This document shows, piece by piece, positions 53,795 to 61,874 of a stretch of 64,000 nt of DNA. How positions within the stretch are numbered: the first letter of the stretch is position 1; each line of letters starts with the position of its first letter. Under the pieces are notes generated by a model, which had not been told where the DNA came from, made no database searches, and saw only the letters and a program-made list of their open reading frames with translations. A program made the translations under genes and the position numbers. The stretch comes from Kitasatospora sp. NBC_01266 (GTDB lineage Bacteria > Actinomycetota > Actinomycetes > Streptomycetales > Streptomycetaceae), in the NCBI RefSeq assembly GCF_036242395.1, contig NZ_CP108458.1, positions 6,758,001 to 6,822,000 on the forward strand, written 5' to 3'.

Positions 53795-53827
53795 ACGGAG
53801 GGCGGCGAGCTGGTGGCCGCCCTCCGT
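53795..53827. terminator. Bidirectional terminator
   Basis: ACGGAGGGCGGC (53795-53806) pairs with GCCGCCCTCCGT (53816-53827) over nine bases after the zinc importer operon. Confidence 0.82.
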
Positions 53828-53841
53828 CGTCGTGCGGTCGA

Positions 53842-54573
53842 TCAGCTACCCGTGCCCGCAGCCGAGCTGCCGCCGCCGCTCGTCACCCGGGGGACTGCGG
53901 GTGCCGCCTGGCCCTGCGTCGCGACCCGAGGGCCGGCGTCCCGGGTTTGCGCGGGCGCCGAGGCCGACTCGGTGACCGGGCGCCGAACGTCGCTCTGCTG
54001 CCGCTCGGTCGCGGGGGTCGACTCGGTGACCGAGCGCCGGACGGTGCTCTGCTGCCGCTCGGGCGCGGAGGCTGACTCGGTGACCGAGCGGCGGACGGTG
54101 CTCTGCTGCCGCTCGGGCGCGGAAGCCGACTCGGTGACCGAGCGCCGAGCGGCGCTCTGCTGCCGCACGGGCGTGGAGAGCGCCTCGGTGGCGGACTTCC
54201 GGGCGCCGGCCACGATCTCCGGAGCCGGACCGCCCGAGCCGATCCGGTCGATCCGGATCACCAGGTTGCGCTCGCTGGTGTCGCCCGGCCAGTCGTGGTC
54301 CTTGCTGCGGATCAGCTGGCTGCGCCCGTGCTCCGAGTCGGCCCACTTGCCCTGGATCGCCCGGATGTTCGGCCGCCAGGTGCCCTCGTACTGGTGCTCG
54401 ACAGACAGGTCCCAGCCGTGGCTCGCCGCACCGGCGTCGATGACCTGGCTGGTCCCGACGACTCCCGGGATCTCGATCGTGGCACCGCGGCGGATGCTCA
54501 CCACCACGCGCTGCGGCCAGGACGCCGCGACCCCGACGATCGTGATCCGGCAGGACCCCTCGTACCAGGGCAT
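53842..54573 (-). CDS. Protein with unknown N-terminal domain and 18-residue repeat tail
   Basis: The 243-residue protein starts at ATG 54573 after GGAGG. Residues 1-120 form a compact domain (MPWYEGSCRITIVGVAASWP, HQYEGTWRPNIRAIQGKWAD, DTSERNLVIRIDRIG) that I do not recognise. Residues 127-216 are five repeats of 18 residues with the consensus SVTESASAPERQQSTVRR. They are encoded by 54-base DNA repeats, and the charge is alternating. No signal peptide is visible. The tail probably forms an extended or coiled region. Confidence 0.7.
   Translation of the reverse strand: MPWYEGSCRITIVGVAASWPQRVVVSIRRGATIEIPGVVGTSQVIDAGAASHGWDLSVEHQYEGTWRPNIRAIQGKWADSEHGRSQLIRSKDHDWPGDTSERNLVIRIDRIGSGGPAPEIVAGARKSATEALSTPVRQQSAARRSVTESASAPERQQSTVRRSVTESASAPERQQSTVRRSVTESTPATERQQSDVRRPVTESASAPAQTRDAGPRVATQGQAAPAVPRVTSGGGSSAAGTGS
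53926..54195 (-). repeat. Five 54-bp tandem repeats
   Basis: Five copies encode 18-residue units (SVTESASAPERQQSTVRR and variants); the central two are identical at the protein level. Confidence 0.85.
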
Positions 54574-54713
54574 GGAAGGTACCTCCGCAGTCGCATCGTG
54601 ACGCGAGTCCCAGCCGGGCCCGCCACCCGGTACCACGGTCGGTGCGACCCGATCGGTTCGGTGCGCGCGGCGAGGCGGCGGTCCGCCGGTACGCGTCCGA
54701 TCGGGGGACGGGA

Positions 54714-54865
54714 TATCAAGGTGACGTCAAAGACGGGCCCATGCGCGTAGTCCACGCGTCAAGGCCGGGTGCTAATGGGCGGTGACGGCGCTCCACTGGA
54801 GCTGCGTCCGGGATCACCCAGGATCCCGGGGCCAGCAGCACGGTCCCTGGAAGGAATCAATCCCC
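54714..54865 (+). promoter_or_regulatory. Shared upstream element, copy B (before small-protein gene)
   Basis: TATCAAGG (54714), CGTCAAAG (54725), CGTCAAGG (54757), GCTCCACTGGAG (54790-54801), CCGGGATC and GGAAGGAA repeat the blocks found at 40397-40536. The offset between the first repeat and GCTCCACTGGAG is 76 bases in both copies. Confidence 0.6.
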
Positions 54866-55153
54866 ATGACTGTCACGCAGACCACCAGCCCCGTTCCTCA
54901 TACGATCGAGCCCGCCGACCTCCCGCTGCCCCGCTCGATGGCGGACGCCGTCCTGCGCGGGCTGCTGTCGGGGACGATCTTCGCGTTGGACGGGGCGCCG
55001 GTGGCGGGCGCGGCGGCTCAGGCGGGGGAGTCCGCTGGGGTGGACGAACCGGCCGAGGACGAGCCGGCCGAGGACGAGCCGGCGGTCCGCGTGGCGGACC
55101 GGGAGCGGATGGCTCCGGCCCACTGCCGCTTCGGGATGCAGTACCTCGACTGA
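54866..55153 (+). CDS. Small acidic protein of unknown function
   Basis: The 95-residue protein starts MTVTQTTSPVPHTIEPADLP, with GGAAGGAA upstream. Residues 20-45 could form a helix (LPRSMADAVLRGLLSGTIFAL). An acidic repeat, EPAEDEPAEDEPA, lies near residues 60-72, and one Cys and two Met occur near the end. No family is recognised. It shares its upstream element with the lysA-like gene and is followed by another small gene after 71 bases, probably in the same operon. Confidence 0.65.
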   Translation: MTVTQTTSPVPHTIEPADLPLPRSMADAVLRGLLSGTIFALDGAPVAGAAAQAGESAGVDEPAEDEPAEDEPAVRVADRERMAPAHCRFGMQYLD

Positions 55154-55224
55154 GCGGAACCTCGACCGAGCCGACTCGACCGACCTGACCGAGCCGAGCA
55201 GTGGACCACCTCCGGAGGAATGCC

Positions 55225-55662
55225 GTGACCACCACCGCACACCGTCCGCCTGCGTTGCCCGTGCCGCCCGTGCCGCCCGTGCCGCCCGTGCCGTCCGTGC
55301 CGTCCGTGCCGCCCGTGCCGTCCGTGCCGTCCGTACGGCCCGACCCGGTCACCGCCCCCGACGACCTCGCCGTCCGGTACGTCCCGGTCCGGCTGGTGGG
55401 CGGCACCCAGCTGCTGCGGTTCTTCCGGCAGCGGGACGGCGGCCGGTGCGCCGTCGCCTTCAGCTCGCTGGACGCCCTGCACGCCCTGCTGGGCCCCGAG
55501 CAGGCAGCGGCCGAGCTGACCGAGCCGGCGTTGCGCGAGCTGACCGAGCCGCTGGGCGTGGACGAGCTGGTGCTGGACCCCAAGCTGGTCGCCCCGCCCG
55601 CGCCGCCGCTGCCCCTCAGCGCCGCCGCCCTGCCGCGGGCCGACGGCCACCGCGTGGCGTGA
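55225..55662 (+). CDS. Small SAV_915/SseB-like protein with Pro-rich N-terminus
   Basis: The 145-residue protein starts at the GTG with GGAGGA upstream; an earlier GTG at 55201 would add eight residues. Residues about 12-36 are a Val-Pro-Pro/Ser repeat coded by 9-base DNA repeats. The following domain (YVPVRLVGGTQLLRFFRQRDGGRCAVAFSSLDALHALLG) looks like a SAV_915/SseB-type domain. The role is unknown; it likely works with the preceding gene. Confidence 0.7.
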   Translation: MTTTAHRPPALPVPPVPPVPPVPSVPSVPPVPSVPSVRPDPVTAPDDLAVRYVPVRLVGGTQLLRFFRQRDGGRCAVAFSSLDALHALLGPEQAAAELTEPALRELTEPLGVDELVLDPKLVAPPAPPLPLSAAALPRADGHRVA

Positions 55663-55669
55663 GGCCGGC

Positions 55670-56518
55670 TCAGTCCCCGGCCGCGGCGAAGCGGGCCCGG
55701 AAGGCCGCCCGGTTCAGCGACTCCGGTGAGCGGTCCCAGACCGCGAACACCACCGTCCCGAAGGCCGCGCCGTGGACGGCCAGCGCCCGCTCGAAGGCCT
55801 CGGCCACCACCTCCGGGTCGTTGCGGAACACCCCGCAGCCCCAGGCCCCGAGCACCAACTCCCGCACGCCGTGCCGCGCGGCGAGGGCCAGCACCCGCTC
55901 GGCCCGCACCGTGAGCAGCTCCCTGGTGTCGGCCGGCCACCGGCCCGAAAGCATCGCCAGCTCACCGGCGTTGGGTGCGGCGGAGGTCAGGAAGGAGACC
56001 GGGTACGGCCGCGCCAGCAGCCGCCGCCCGGAATCGCGGATCACCGGCACGTGCGGTGACCAGATCACCCGGTGGCTGTAGGCCGGATCGCCGGATTCCC
56101 GGTGCGCCGCGTAGTAGTCGGGCGCGTCGTTCAGGCAGGCGTACAGCAGCGCGGTGCGGCACAGCTCCTCCTCCTGGGTCGGCTCGCCCCGCAGGTACCC
56201 GCCGCCCGGATTGCGCCCGGAGGCGAAGTTGAGCACCGCGACGTGCCCGCCGCCGGCCTCGGTCAGCCGCCGGGCCGCCGTCATGCTGTCCTCGGCGGTG
56301 ACCGCCACCCGCCCCAGGAACGGCCCCTCGGCCGCCCCGCCTGCCGCCCCCTCGGCCTGCCCGTCCACGGCCGCGTCGGGGCCGTACGAGACCGTGCCCG
56401 CCCGAGCCGCCGCCAGGGACTCCCCGATCGCCACCGCCGCGCCGTCACTGGCGACGTAACTGCCGGAAGCAGCGATGGCCTCGTTCTCGCAAGCCACAGC
56501 TTGCAGTTGACTCTTCAT
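55670..56518 (-). CDS. Bacterial-type PARG-like (TIGR02452/DUF2263) macrodomain protein
   Basis: The 282-residue protein contains the catalytic-loop pattern GGG-x7-QEE in NPGGGYLRGEPTQEEELCR, the signature of bacterial poly(ADP-ribose) glycohydrolases. NFASGRNPGGG, SAAPNAGEL and LGAWGCGVFRNDPEVVAEAF correspond to macrodomain ADP-ribose-binding blocks. It should remove ADP-ribose units from proteins or nucleic acids. It is transcribed convergently with the SAV_915-like gene. The N-terminal 100 residues are longer than in some members. Confidence 0.88.
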   Translation of the reverse strand: MKSQLQAVACENEAIAASGSYVASDGAAVAIGESLAAARAGTVSYGPDAAVDGQAEGAAGGAAEGPFLGRVAVTAEDSMTAARRLTEAGGGHVAVLNFASGRNPGGGYLRGEPTQEEELCRTALLYACLNDAPDYYAAHRESGDPAYSHRVIWSPHVPVIRDSGRRLLARPYPVSFLTSAAPNAGELAMLSGRWPADTRELLTVRAERVLALAARHGVRELVLGAWGCGVFRNDPEVVAEAFERALAVHGAAFGTVVFAVWDRSPESLNRAAFRARFAAAGD

Positions 56519-56594
56519 GAGCTGACCCTAGCGCGGTTATCGTCACTATGACGAATATTGACGAAAGGGAAGGCGAAAGGGAACAGGGGGAGAT

Positions 56595-56635
56595 CTGAGA
56601 GTTGACTCTCAGATATTCTGAGAGGAAGCTCTCAG
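56595..56635. promoter_or_regulatory. Twin perfect palindromes overlapping the ArsR start region
   Basis: CTGAGAG and CTCTCAG arms flank four bases twice (56595-56612 and 56618-56635), 23 bases apart, ending three bases before the ATG. The second copy includes the GAGGA ribosome-binding sequence, so binding would block translation and transcription. Confidence 0.85.
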
Positions 56636-56638
56636 ATC

Positions 56639-57244
56639 ATGGACTCCAGTAATCCCTTCGGCGATCTCGAGATCACCGATCCGCAGACCATGCGGGCGCT
56701 GGCGCACCCCGTCCGGATCGCGATCCTGGAACGCCTGCAGCGCCACGGCCCCGCGACCGCGACCCAGCTCTCCTCCGAGGTCGGCGCGACCCCGTCGGTG
56801 ACCAGCTGGCACCTGCGCCATCTGGCCGGCTTCGGCCTGGTGCGCGACGCCGAGCCCGATCCGGATCGCAGGCAGCGCCGCTGGCAGGCGGTGGCCCGCG
56901 GCTTCCGTTACGGGCCGCTGGCCGGCGACGAGGACGGGACGGAGGCCGCGCGCATGCTGGCCCGGCAGCTGTTCCTGCGCCATGCCGACGTGCCGCAGCG
57001 CTGGATCGCCGAGGTCGAGCCCGAGTTGACGCCCGAGTGGCGTGAGGCCAGTGGGCTGGCCAACACCTGGGTGGTGCTCTCCGTCGAGGAGCTCACCGAA
57101 CTCGAGGAGGCGATCGAGCGGTTGCTGGCGCCCTATGTGACCCGGGACCCGGCCGAGCGGCCGGCGAACGGGCGCGGCGTGCGGTTGATGCGGTACACCC
57201 TGCCGGACGGCGCCGATGACGAGCAGGGCGGGAGTGCCGCCTGA
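56639..57244 (+). CDS. ArsR-family regulator of the MFS exporter
   Basis: The 201-residue protein has a winged helix at residues 10-75 (LAHPVRIAILERLQRHGPATATQLSSEVGATPSVTSWHLRHL) and a long C-terminal helical domain, as in ArsR-type regulators of MFS pumps in Streptomyces. No Cys metal site is visible, so a small organic ligand is more likely than a metal. Its stop overlaps the MFS ATG (TGATG). Confidence 0.92.
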   Translation: MDSSNPFGDLEITDPQTMRALAHPVRIAILERLQRHGPATATQLSSEVGATPSVTSWHLRHLAGFGLVRDAEPDPDRRQRRWQAVARGFRYGPLAGDEDGTEAARMLARQLFLRHADVPQRWIAEVEPELTPEWREASGLANTWVVLSVEELTELEEAIERLLAPYVTRDPAERPANGRGVRLMRYTLPDGADDEQGGSAA

Positions 57245-58611
57245 TGGCCGACGCCGACACCCTCTCCCCGGCTCCCGCCCCGGCTCCCGCCCCGGCTTCC
57301 GGCTCGGCTCCCGCCGACGAAGCCGTACCCGCCGCCTCGCTCCGGCGCGATCGGCGCTTCTTACGCTTCTGGACCGGCCAGTCGATATCCCAGTTCGGCG
57401 ACCGGATCTCGGAGTTGGCGCTACCGCTGATCGCCGTCGGTGCGCTGCGGGTCTCCGCCGCCCAGGTGTCGCTGCTGACCGCGCTGATCTGGGCGCCGAA
57501 TCTGCTGGCGATCTTCTTCGGTGCCTGGGTCGACCACCAGCGGCGCAAGCGCCGACTGATGGTCATCGCCGACCTGGTCAGAGCCGCCACCCTCAGCACG
57601 CTCCCGATCGCCTGCTGGGCAGGGAAAGTGACGCTCAGTCAGCTCTATCTGGTGGCCGTGGTCACCGGCGCGGCGGCGGTGCTGTTCAACAGCGCGTACT
57701 CGCCGTTCTTCGCCCACCTGGTACCGCGCTCCGCCTATCTGGAGGCGAACAGCAAGCTCAGCACCAGCCGGTCCGCCTCCTACATCGCGGGCCCGGCGAT
57801 CGGCGGCGCTCTGGTGCAGGCGCTGACCGCACCGGTCGCCGTGCTGGTGGACGCGTTCTCCTTCCTGGGCTCGGCGTTGCTGGTCGGCCGCATCCCGCTC
57901 GACGAACCCCGGCTCCCGGTGGCGCAGCAGGCCGAGCTGTCGATGCTCACCCGCGCCCGGCAGGGGCTGGCCTTCGTGGTGCGGCACCCGGTGCTGCGCG
58001 CCAGCCTGGGCTGCTGCAGCACCGTCAACTTCTTCACCTTCATGGCCAACGCGCTGATCGTGCTGTTCGCCAGCCGCGGCCTGGGCCTGTCCGCCGGCAG
58101 CATCGGCCTGGCCTTCGGGGTCGGCGCGATCGGCGGTCTGCTCGGCGCGATGCTCGCCCCGCGGCTCGGCCGCCGGCTGGGCATCGGGCGCACCGTCGCG
58201 CTGGGCGCGGTGCTCTTCCCCGCGCCGCTGGCCATCATGGCGATGGCGGGCGGTCCGCTCTGGAGCCGGGCCGGCGCGCTCGCCGTGACCGAGTTCCTCA
58301 GCAGCCTCGGCGTGATGCTCTTCGACGTGAACCTCAACTCGCTGCAGGCCGCCGTCATCCCGGACGGCATGCGCAGCCGGGTCTCGGGTGCCTTCAGCAC
58401 CGTCAACTACGGCATCCGCCCGGTCGGCGCCCTGGTCGGCGGCCTGCTCGGCACCGTGCTCGGCCTGCGCGAGACCCTGCTGCTGGCAGCCCTGGGGGGC
58501 TCGCTGTCGCTGCTCTGGCTGCTGGCCTCACCGATTCCGCGGATCCGGTCACTGGAGTCGATCGCCGCGACGGGCGCCGCCGCCGGCCCGATTCCGCAGC
58601 AGGCGCCTTAA
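57244..58611 (+). CDS. MFS transporter (drug efflux type)
   Basis: The 455-residue protein has twelve predicted membrane spans. FRRDRRFLRFWTGQSISQFGDRISELALPL and GAWVDHQRRKRRLMVIADLVRA (motif A-like) match the MFS_3/enterobactin-exporter-like family common in Streptomyces. The first 30 residues are an Ala/Pro-rich extension. The overlap with the ArsR stop implies co-regulation. Confidence 0.92.
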   Translation: MADADTLSPAPAPAPAPASGSAPADEAVPAASLRRDRRFLRFWTGQSISQFGDRISELALPLIAVGALRVSAAQVSLLTALIWAPNLLAIFFGAWVDHQRRKRRLMVIADLVRAATLSTLPIACWAGKVTLSQLYLVAVVTGAAAVLFNSAYSPFFAHLVPRSAYLEANSKLSTSRSASYIAGPAIGGALVQALTAPVAVLVDAFSFLGSALLVGRIPLDEPRLPVAQQAELSMLTRARQGLAFVVRHPVLRASLGCCSTVNFFTFMANALIVLFASRGLGLSAGSIGLAFGVGAIGGLLGAMLAPRLGRRLGIGRTVALGAVLFPAPLAIMAMAGGPLWSRAGALAVTEFLSSLGVMLFDVNLNSLQAAVIPDGMRSRVSGAFSTVNYGIRPVGALVGGLLGTVLGLRETLLLAALGGSLSLLWLLASPIPRIRSLESIAATGAAAGPIPQQAP

Positions 58612-58628
58612 GCAGCAGGCGCCTTAAG
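58597..58628. repeat. 16-bp tandem duplication at the MFS stop
   Basis: CAGCAGGCGCCTTAAG occurs twice back to back; the first copy contains the TAA stop. It looks like a recent slippage event. Confidence 0.8.
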
Positions 58629-58672
58629 CGGACGCCCAGGGCGGCAGGCCCACCGAGAAGCCAAAGAAACCC

Positions 58673-58713
58673 TTGACATCCGCATATCCCAAAGTACTCT
58701 TTGGGATATGCGG
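58673..58713. promoter_or_regulatory. Leaderless promoter overlapped by a perfect ArsR operator
   Basis: TTGACA (58673-58678), 16 bases, then TACTCT (58695-58700) and, after seven bases, the ATG at 58708. The inverted arms CCGCATATCCCAAAG (58680-58694) and CTTTGGGATATGCGG (58699-58713) flank four bases. The operator covers the spacer, most of the -10 and the start codon. Confidence 0.88.
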
Positions 58714-59304
58714 ATCAGCGACCCCCAGGCGATCCGGGCCCTGGCCCACCCGCTTCGCCTCGACCTGATGGAACTCCTGGCCACCACCGGGCCGGCGACG
58801 GCCGCGCAGTGCGGGCGCGTCCTCGGCGTGCCGCAGGCGAACTGCTCCTTCCATCTGCGCCAACTCGCCAAGTACGGCTATGTGGAGGAGGCCGGGCCGG
58901 GGCGCGACCGTCGCGAGCGGCAGTGGCGGGTGGCCGAGGCGCAGCCGACCGTGCGGATCGCCGAGGACGGTGACGCGGTGGTCAAGCAGCAGCTCGAACG
59001 ACTGGTGGTGGAACGGGAGATGCAGGCGATCCTCGATCACCGGGCGCGCGGTGAGCAGGCGGCGCGGGACGAGGAGCGCGGCGTCCCGAAGGCCGCCGTC
59101 ACCGCCGCGATCGCCGTGCTCTCCGCTGACGAGGCAGCTGAACTCGAGGCGCAGTGGCTGGCCCTGCTCCAGCCCTACCTCGCCCGGGGCACGGCGGACA
59201 GCAGCCGGCTCCGGCCCGGACGCCACCGCGTCCGGTACTTCATGGCGGCGACTCCGCTGCCGGACTTCGAAACGGGGGAGAACGAGAATGACGCGGACGA
59301 CTGA
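58708..59304 (+). CDS. ArsR-family regulator of the MBL-fold enzyme
   Basis: The 198-residue protein has an N-terminal winged helix (DPQAIRALAHPLRLDLMELLATTG, NCSFHLRQLAKYGYVEEAG). No ribosome-binding site precedes the ATG, consistent with leaderless translation. It overlaps the next gene by 17 bases. The architecture mirrors the ArsR gene at 56639, suggesting a paralogue. Confidence 0.92.
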   Translation: MRISDPQAIRALAHPLRLDLMELLATTGPATAAQCGRVLGVPQANCSFHLRQLAKYGYVEEAGPGRDRRERQWRVAEAQPTVRIAEDGDAVVKQQLERLVVEREMQAILDHRARGEQAARDEERGVPKAAVTAAIAVLSADEAAELEAQWLALLQPYLARGTADSSRLRPGRHRVRYFMAATPLPDFETGENENDADD

Positions 59305-60262
59305 CGGTGGCCCGATCGACTTCGTGAGCGCGGCGCCCATCACCGGTTCCCTGGCGGTCAGTTGGATCCACGGCGCGCCCGGCAGGCGCCCGGCCGACGA
59401 CCCCGCGATCCAGATCCACCACTACGACGAGCACACCGTCATCCTGCGCCAGAGCAAGTCGGTCAACTACGAGGCGCCGTTCATCTTCCTGCTGTTCGGC
59501 AACGACCGGGCCCTGCTGCTGGACACCGGCGCTACGGCCGACCCCGACCTCTTCCCGCTGCGCGCCACCGTCGACCGGCTGATCGCCGAGTGGCTCGACC
59601 GGAACCCGGCCGAGCACGACGAGGGCCGCGCGCCCTACGAGCTGGTGATCGCGCACACCCACGGGCACGGCGACCACGTGGCGGCGGACGCCCAGTTCGC
59701 CGACCGTCCCGCGACCACCGTGGTTCCCCGGGAGGTCGAGGCCGTCCGGTCCTTCTTCGGCCTCGGCGACAACTGGCCCCTGGCGAAGGCCACTTTCGAC
59801 CTGGGCGGCCGAGTGCTGGAGATCCTCGCCTCACCGGGGCACCACCAGGCGGCGATCACCAGCTACGACCCGTGGACCGGGCTCCTGTTCACCGGCGACA
59901 CCGTGCTGCCGGGCCGGCTCTACGTGGCCGACTCCGCCGCGTTCCTCGCCTCGATGGAGCGGCTGGTCGCGTTCGCCGGCACCCGGCCGGTCACCCACGT
60001 CCTCGGCTGCCACGTCGAGATGAACCGCCGCCCCGGCGGGGAGTACCCGATCGGCGCCGGCTACCAACCCGACGAGCGGGCCCTGGAGATGACGGTGGAT
60101 CAGCTGACGGCGATCCGCGACGCGGCGGCGGCCCTGGCCGGCCGGCGCGGTGTGCACCGCTTCGACGACTTCATCCTCTACAACGAGCCGCGCAAGGCCG
60201 ACATGCTCAAGCTGATGGCCCGCGGCCTGGTCCACCAACTGCTGGACAAGTTCAGGAAGTAG
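59288..60262 (+). CDS. Metallo-beta-lactamase-fold hydrolase
   Basis: The 324-residue protein has the MBL motif HTHGHGDH with flanking AHTHGHGDHVAADAQF. Further metal-site His and Asp appear in SPGHHQAAI and FTGDTVLPGRLYV, and a C-terminal His in LGCHVEMN. The fold covers thiolesterases, lactonases and beta-lactamases; no substrate can be fixed. It is co-transcribed with the ArsR regulator. Confidence 0.9.
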   Translation: MTRTTDGGPIDFVSAAPITGSLAVSWIHGAPGRRPADDPAIQIHHYDEHTVILRQSKSVNYEAPFIFLLFGNDRALLLDTGATADPDLFPLRATVDRLIAEWLDRNPAEHDEGRAPYELVIAHTHGHGDHVAADAQFADRPATTVVPREVEAVRSFFGLGDNWPLAKATFDLGGRVLEILASPGHHQAAITSYDPWTGLLFTGDTVLPGRLYVADSAAFLASMERLVAFAGTRPVTHVLGCHVEMNRRPGGEYPIGAGYQPDERALEMTVDQLTAIRDAAAALAGRRGVHRFDDFILYNEPRKADMLKLMARGLVHQLLDKFRK

Positions 60263-60462
60263 CGGCCGGGCCGGCCGGCTCGCGAATCGCCTCGCCGAAC
60301 CGCCTCGACTCCCGCGCCCGGTTCGAGGGCGCCGCCGCGTTCGTGGACCACCGCTGTGTGCCCTTGGCTGCAAGAGCAGCGGGCCGAGCACGCCCGCCCA
60401 GCACATACCTGCACACCTGCGCAGGCTTGTGGATATTGCCGCCAGGGCCATACGGTGGTCCC

Positions 60463-60656
60463 GCCGTGGTGTTCGGGAAGACCGGTGCACTGTGCTTGCC
60501 ACAGGAGTCCGGAGCGGCCCTCGCCACTGTGATCAGGAAGTCCGCGCACACCAGACCCACCGTCACGCGGTGGGCGGTCACTGGACGCTTCACGCGTCCG
60601 GGAAGGCCGGGAACGGCGCGGGCGCTTCACCTGTCAGCCAGGAGACCGGCCACGGC
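60463..60656 (+). ncRNA. Cobalamin riboswitch
   Basis: The conserved core is visible: GGGAAGACCGGTG (from 60475), CAGGAGTCCGGAG, CGGCCCTCGCCACTGTGA (about 60516-60533), and the distal GTCAGCCAGGAGACCGGCC (60633-60651). The outer stem GCCGTGG (60463-60469)/CCACGGC (60650-60656) closes it. It lies about 46 bases before a nickel/cobalt transporter gene, the usual target of B12 repression. Confidence 0.85.
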
Positions 60657-60702
60657 ACCGCACGACGAACTGTCCACGAGGTGCTGGAGAGGCTGCCCTG
60701 AG

Positions 60703-61854
60703 ATGACCCTGCCCAAAACCGCTTCCGCCGCCATACCCGCTTCCGCCGCCATGCCCGAAGCCGCCGCGGCGGCCGGGCCCGCCCGAGCCGCGACCGCCGC
60801 CCTGACCTGGGAGCGGCGGGACTGGATCCGTACCGGCGGCCTGCTGGCGGTGATCCTGGGCATGCACGTGGTCGCCTTCTTCGTCCTGGTCACGATGGTC
60901 GCCCCGCACCACTACACCGTCGGCAACCAGGTCTTCGGCCTCGGACTCGGCGTCACCGCGTACACCCTGGGCATGCGGCACGCCTTCGACGCCGACCACA
61001 TCGCGGCGATCGACAACACCACGCGCAAGCTGATGGCGGACGGCAAGCGCCCGGTCTCGGTGGGCTTCTGGTTCGCGCTCGGCCACTCCACCATCGTGGT
61101 GGTGCTGGCGGGGTTGGTCGCGGCCGGGGCCAAGGTGGTCGGCACTCTGACCGACGACAACTCGGGTGCCCACAAGCTGCTCGGCCTGGTCTCCACCAGC
61201 GTCTCCGGCGGGTTCCTCTACCTGATCGCGGCGCTCAACCTGGTCTCGCTGGCCGGGATCCACCGGGTGTTCAAGGCGATGCGGGCGGGCCAGTTCGACG
61301 AGCACGAGCTGGAGAAGCACCTGGACAACCGCGGCTTCATGAACCGCGTGCTGGGCCGGCTGACCAGGTCGATCACCCGCCCCGGCCAGATGTACCCGAT
61401 CGGGCTGCTGTTCGGCATCGGCTTCGACACCGCGACCGAGGTCACGCTGATGGTGATGGCCGGCTCGGGTGCCGCCGCCGGCCTGCCCTGGTACGCGATC
61501 CTCTGCCTGCCGCTGCTCTTCGCCTCCGGCATGAGCCTGTTCGACACCCTCGACGGCACGTTCATGAACTTCGCCTACCACTGGGCGTTCTCGAACCCGA
61601 CCCGCAAGGTGTACTACAACCTCACCATCACCGGCCTGTCGATCGCCGTCGCCTTCCTGATCGGCACCATCGAGCTGGTCGGCGTGCTGCACGACCAGCT
61701 CGACCTGACCGACCCGGTGACCGGCTGGATCTCCGGTGTCGACCTGAACAACGTCGGATTCGTGATCGTCGGCCTCTTCGTGGTGGTCTGGGCCGGTGCG
61801 CTGGCGTACTGGCGGCTGGCGAAGGTGGAGCAGCGCTGGCCGTCCGGTCGATGA
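60703..61854 (+). CDS. NiCoT-family nickel/cobalt transporter
   Basis: The 383-residue protein has the NiCoT signature HAFDADHIAAIDNTTR in the second span. LGHSTIVVVLA, LFGIGFDTATEVT and LFASGMSLFDTLDGTFM are further family blocks. About eight membrane spans are expected. The riboswitch in its leader indicates cobalt rather than nickel as the physiological ion. The first 35 residues are an Ala-rich extension. GGAGAGG precedes the ATG. Confidence 0.93.
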   Translation: MTLPKTASAAIPASAAMPEAAAAAGPARAATAALTWERRDWIRTGGLLAVILGMHVVAFFVLVTMVAPHHYTVGNQVFGLGLGVTAYTLGMRHAFDADHIAAIDNTTRKLMADGKRPVSVGFWFALGHSTIVVVLAGLVAAGAKVVGTLTDDNSGAHKLLGLVSTSVSGGFLYLIAALNLVSLAGIHRVFKAMRAGQFDEHELEKHLDNRGFMNRVLGRLTRSITRPGQMYPIGLLFGIGFDTATEVTLMVMAGSGAAAGLPWYAILCLPLLFASGMSLFDTLDGTFMNFAYHWAFSNPTRKVYYNLTITGLSIAVAFLIGTIELVGVLHDQLDLTDPVTGWISGVDLNNVGFVIVGLFVVVWAGALAYWRLAKVEQRWPSGR

Positions 61855-61874
61855 CCGCTCGATAACCGGTCGGC

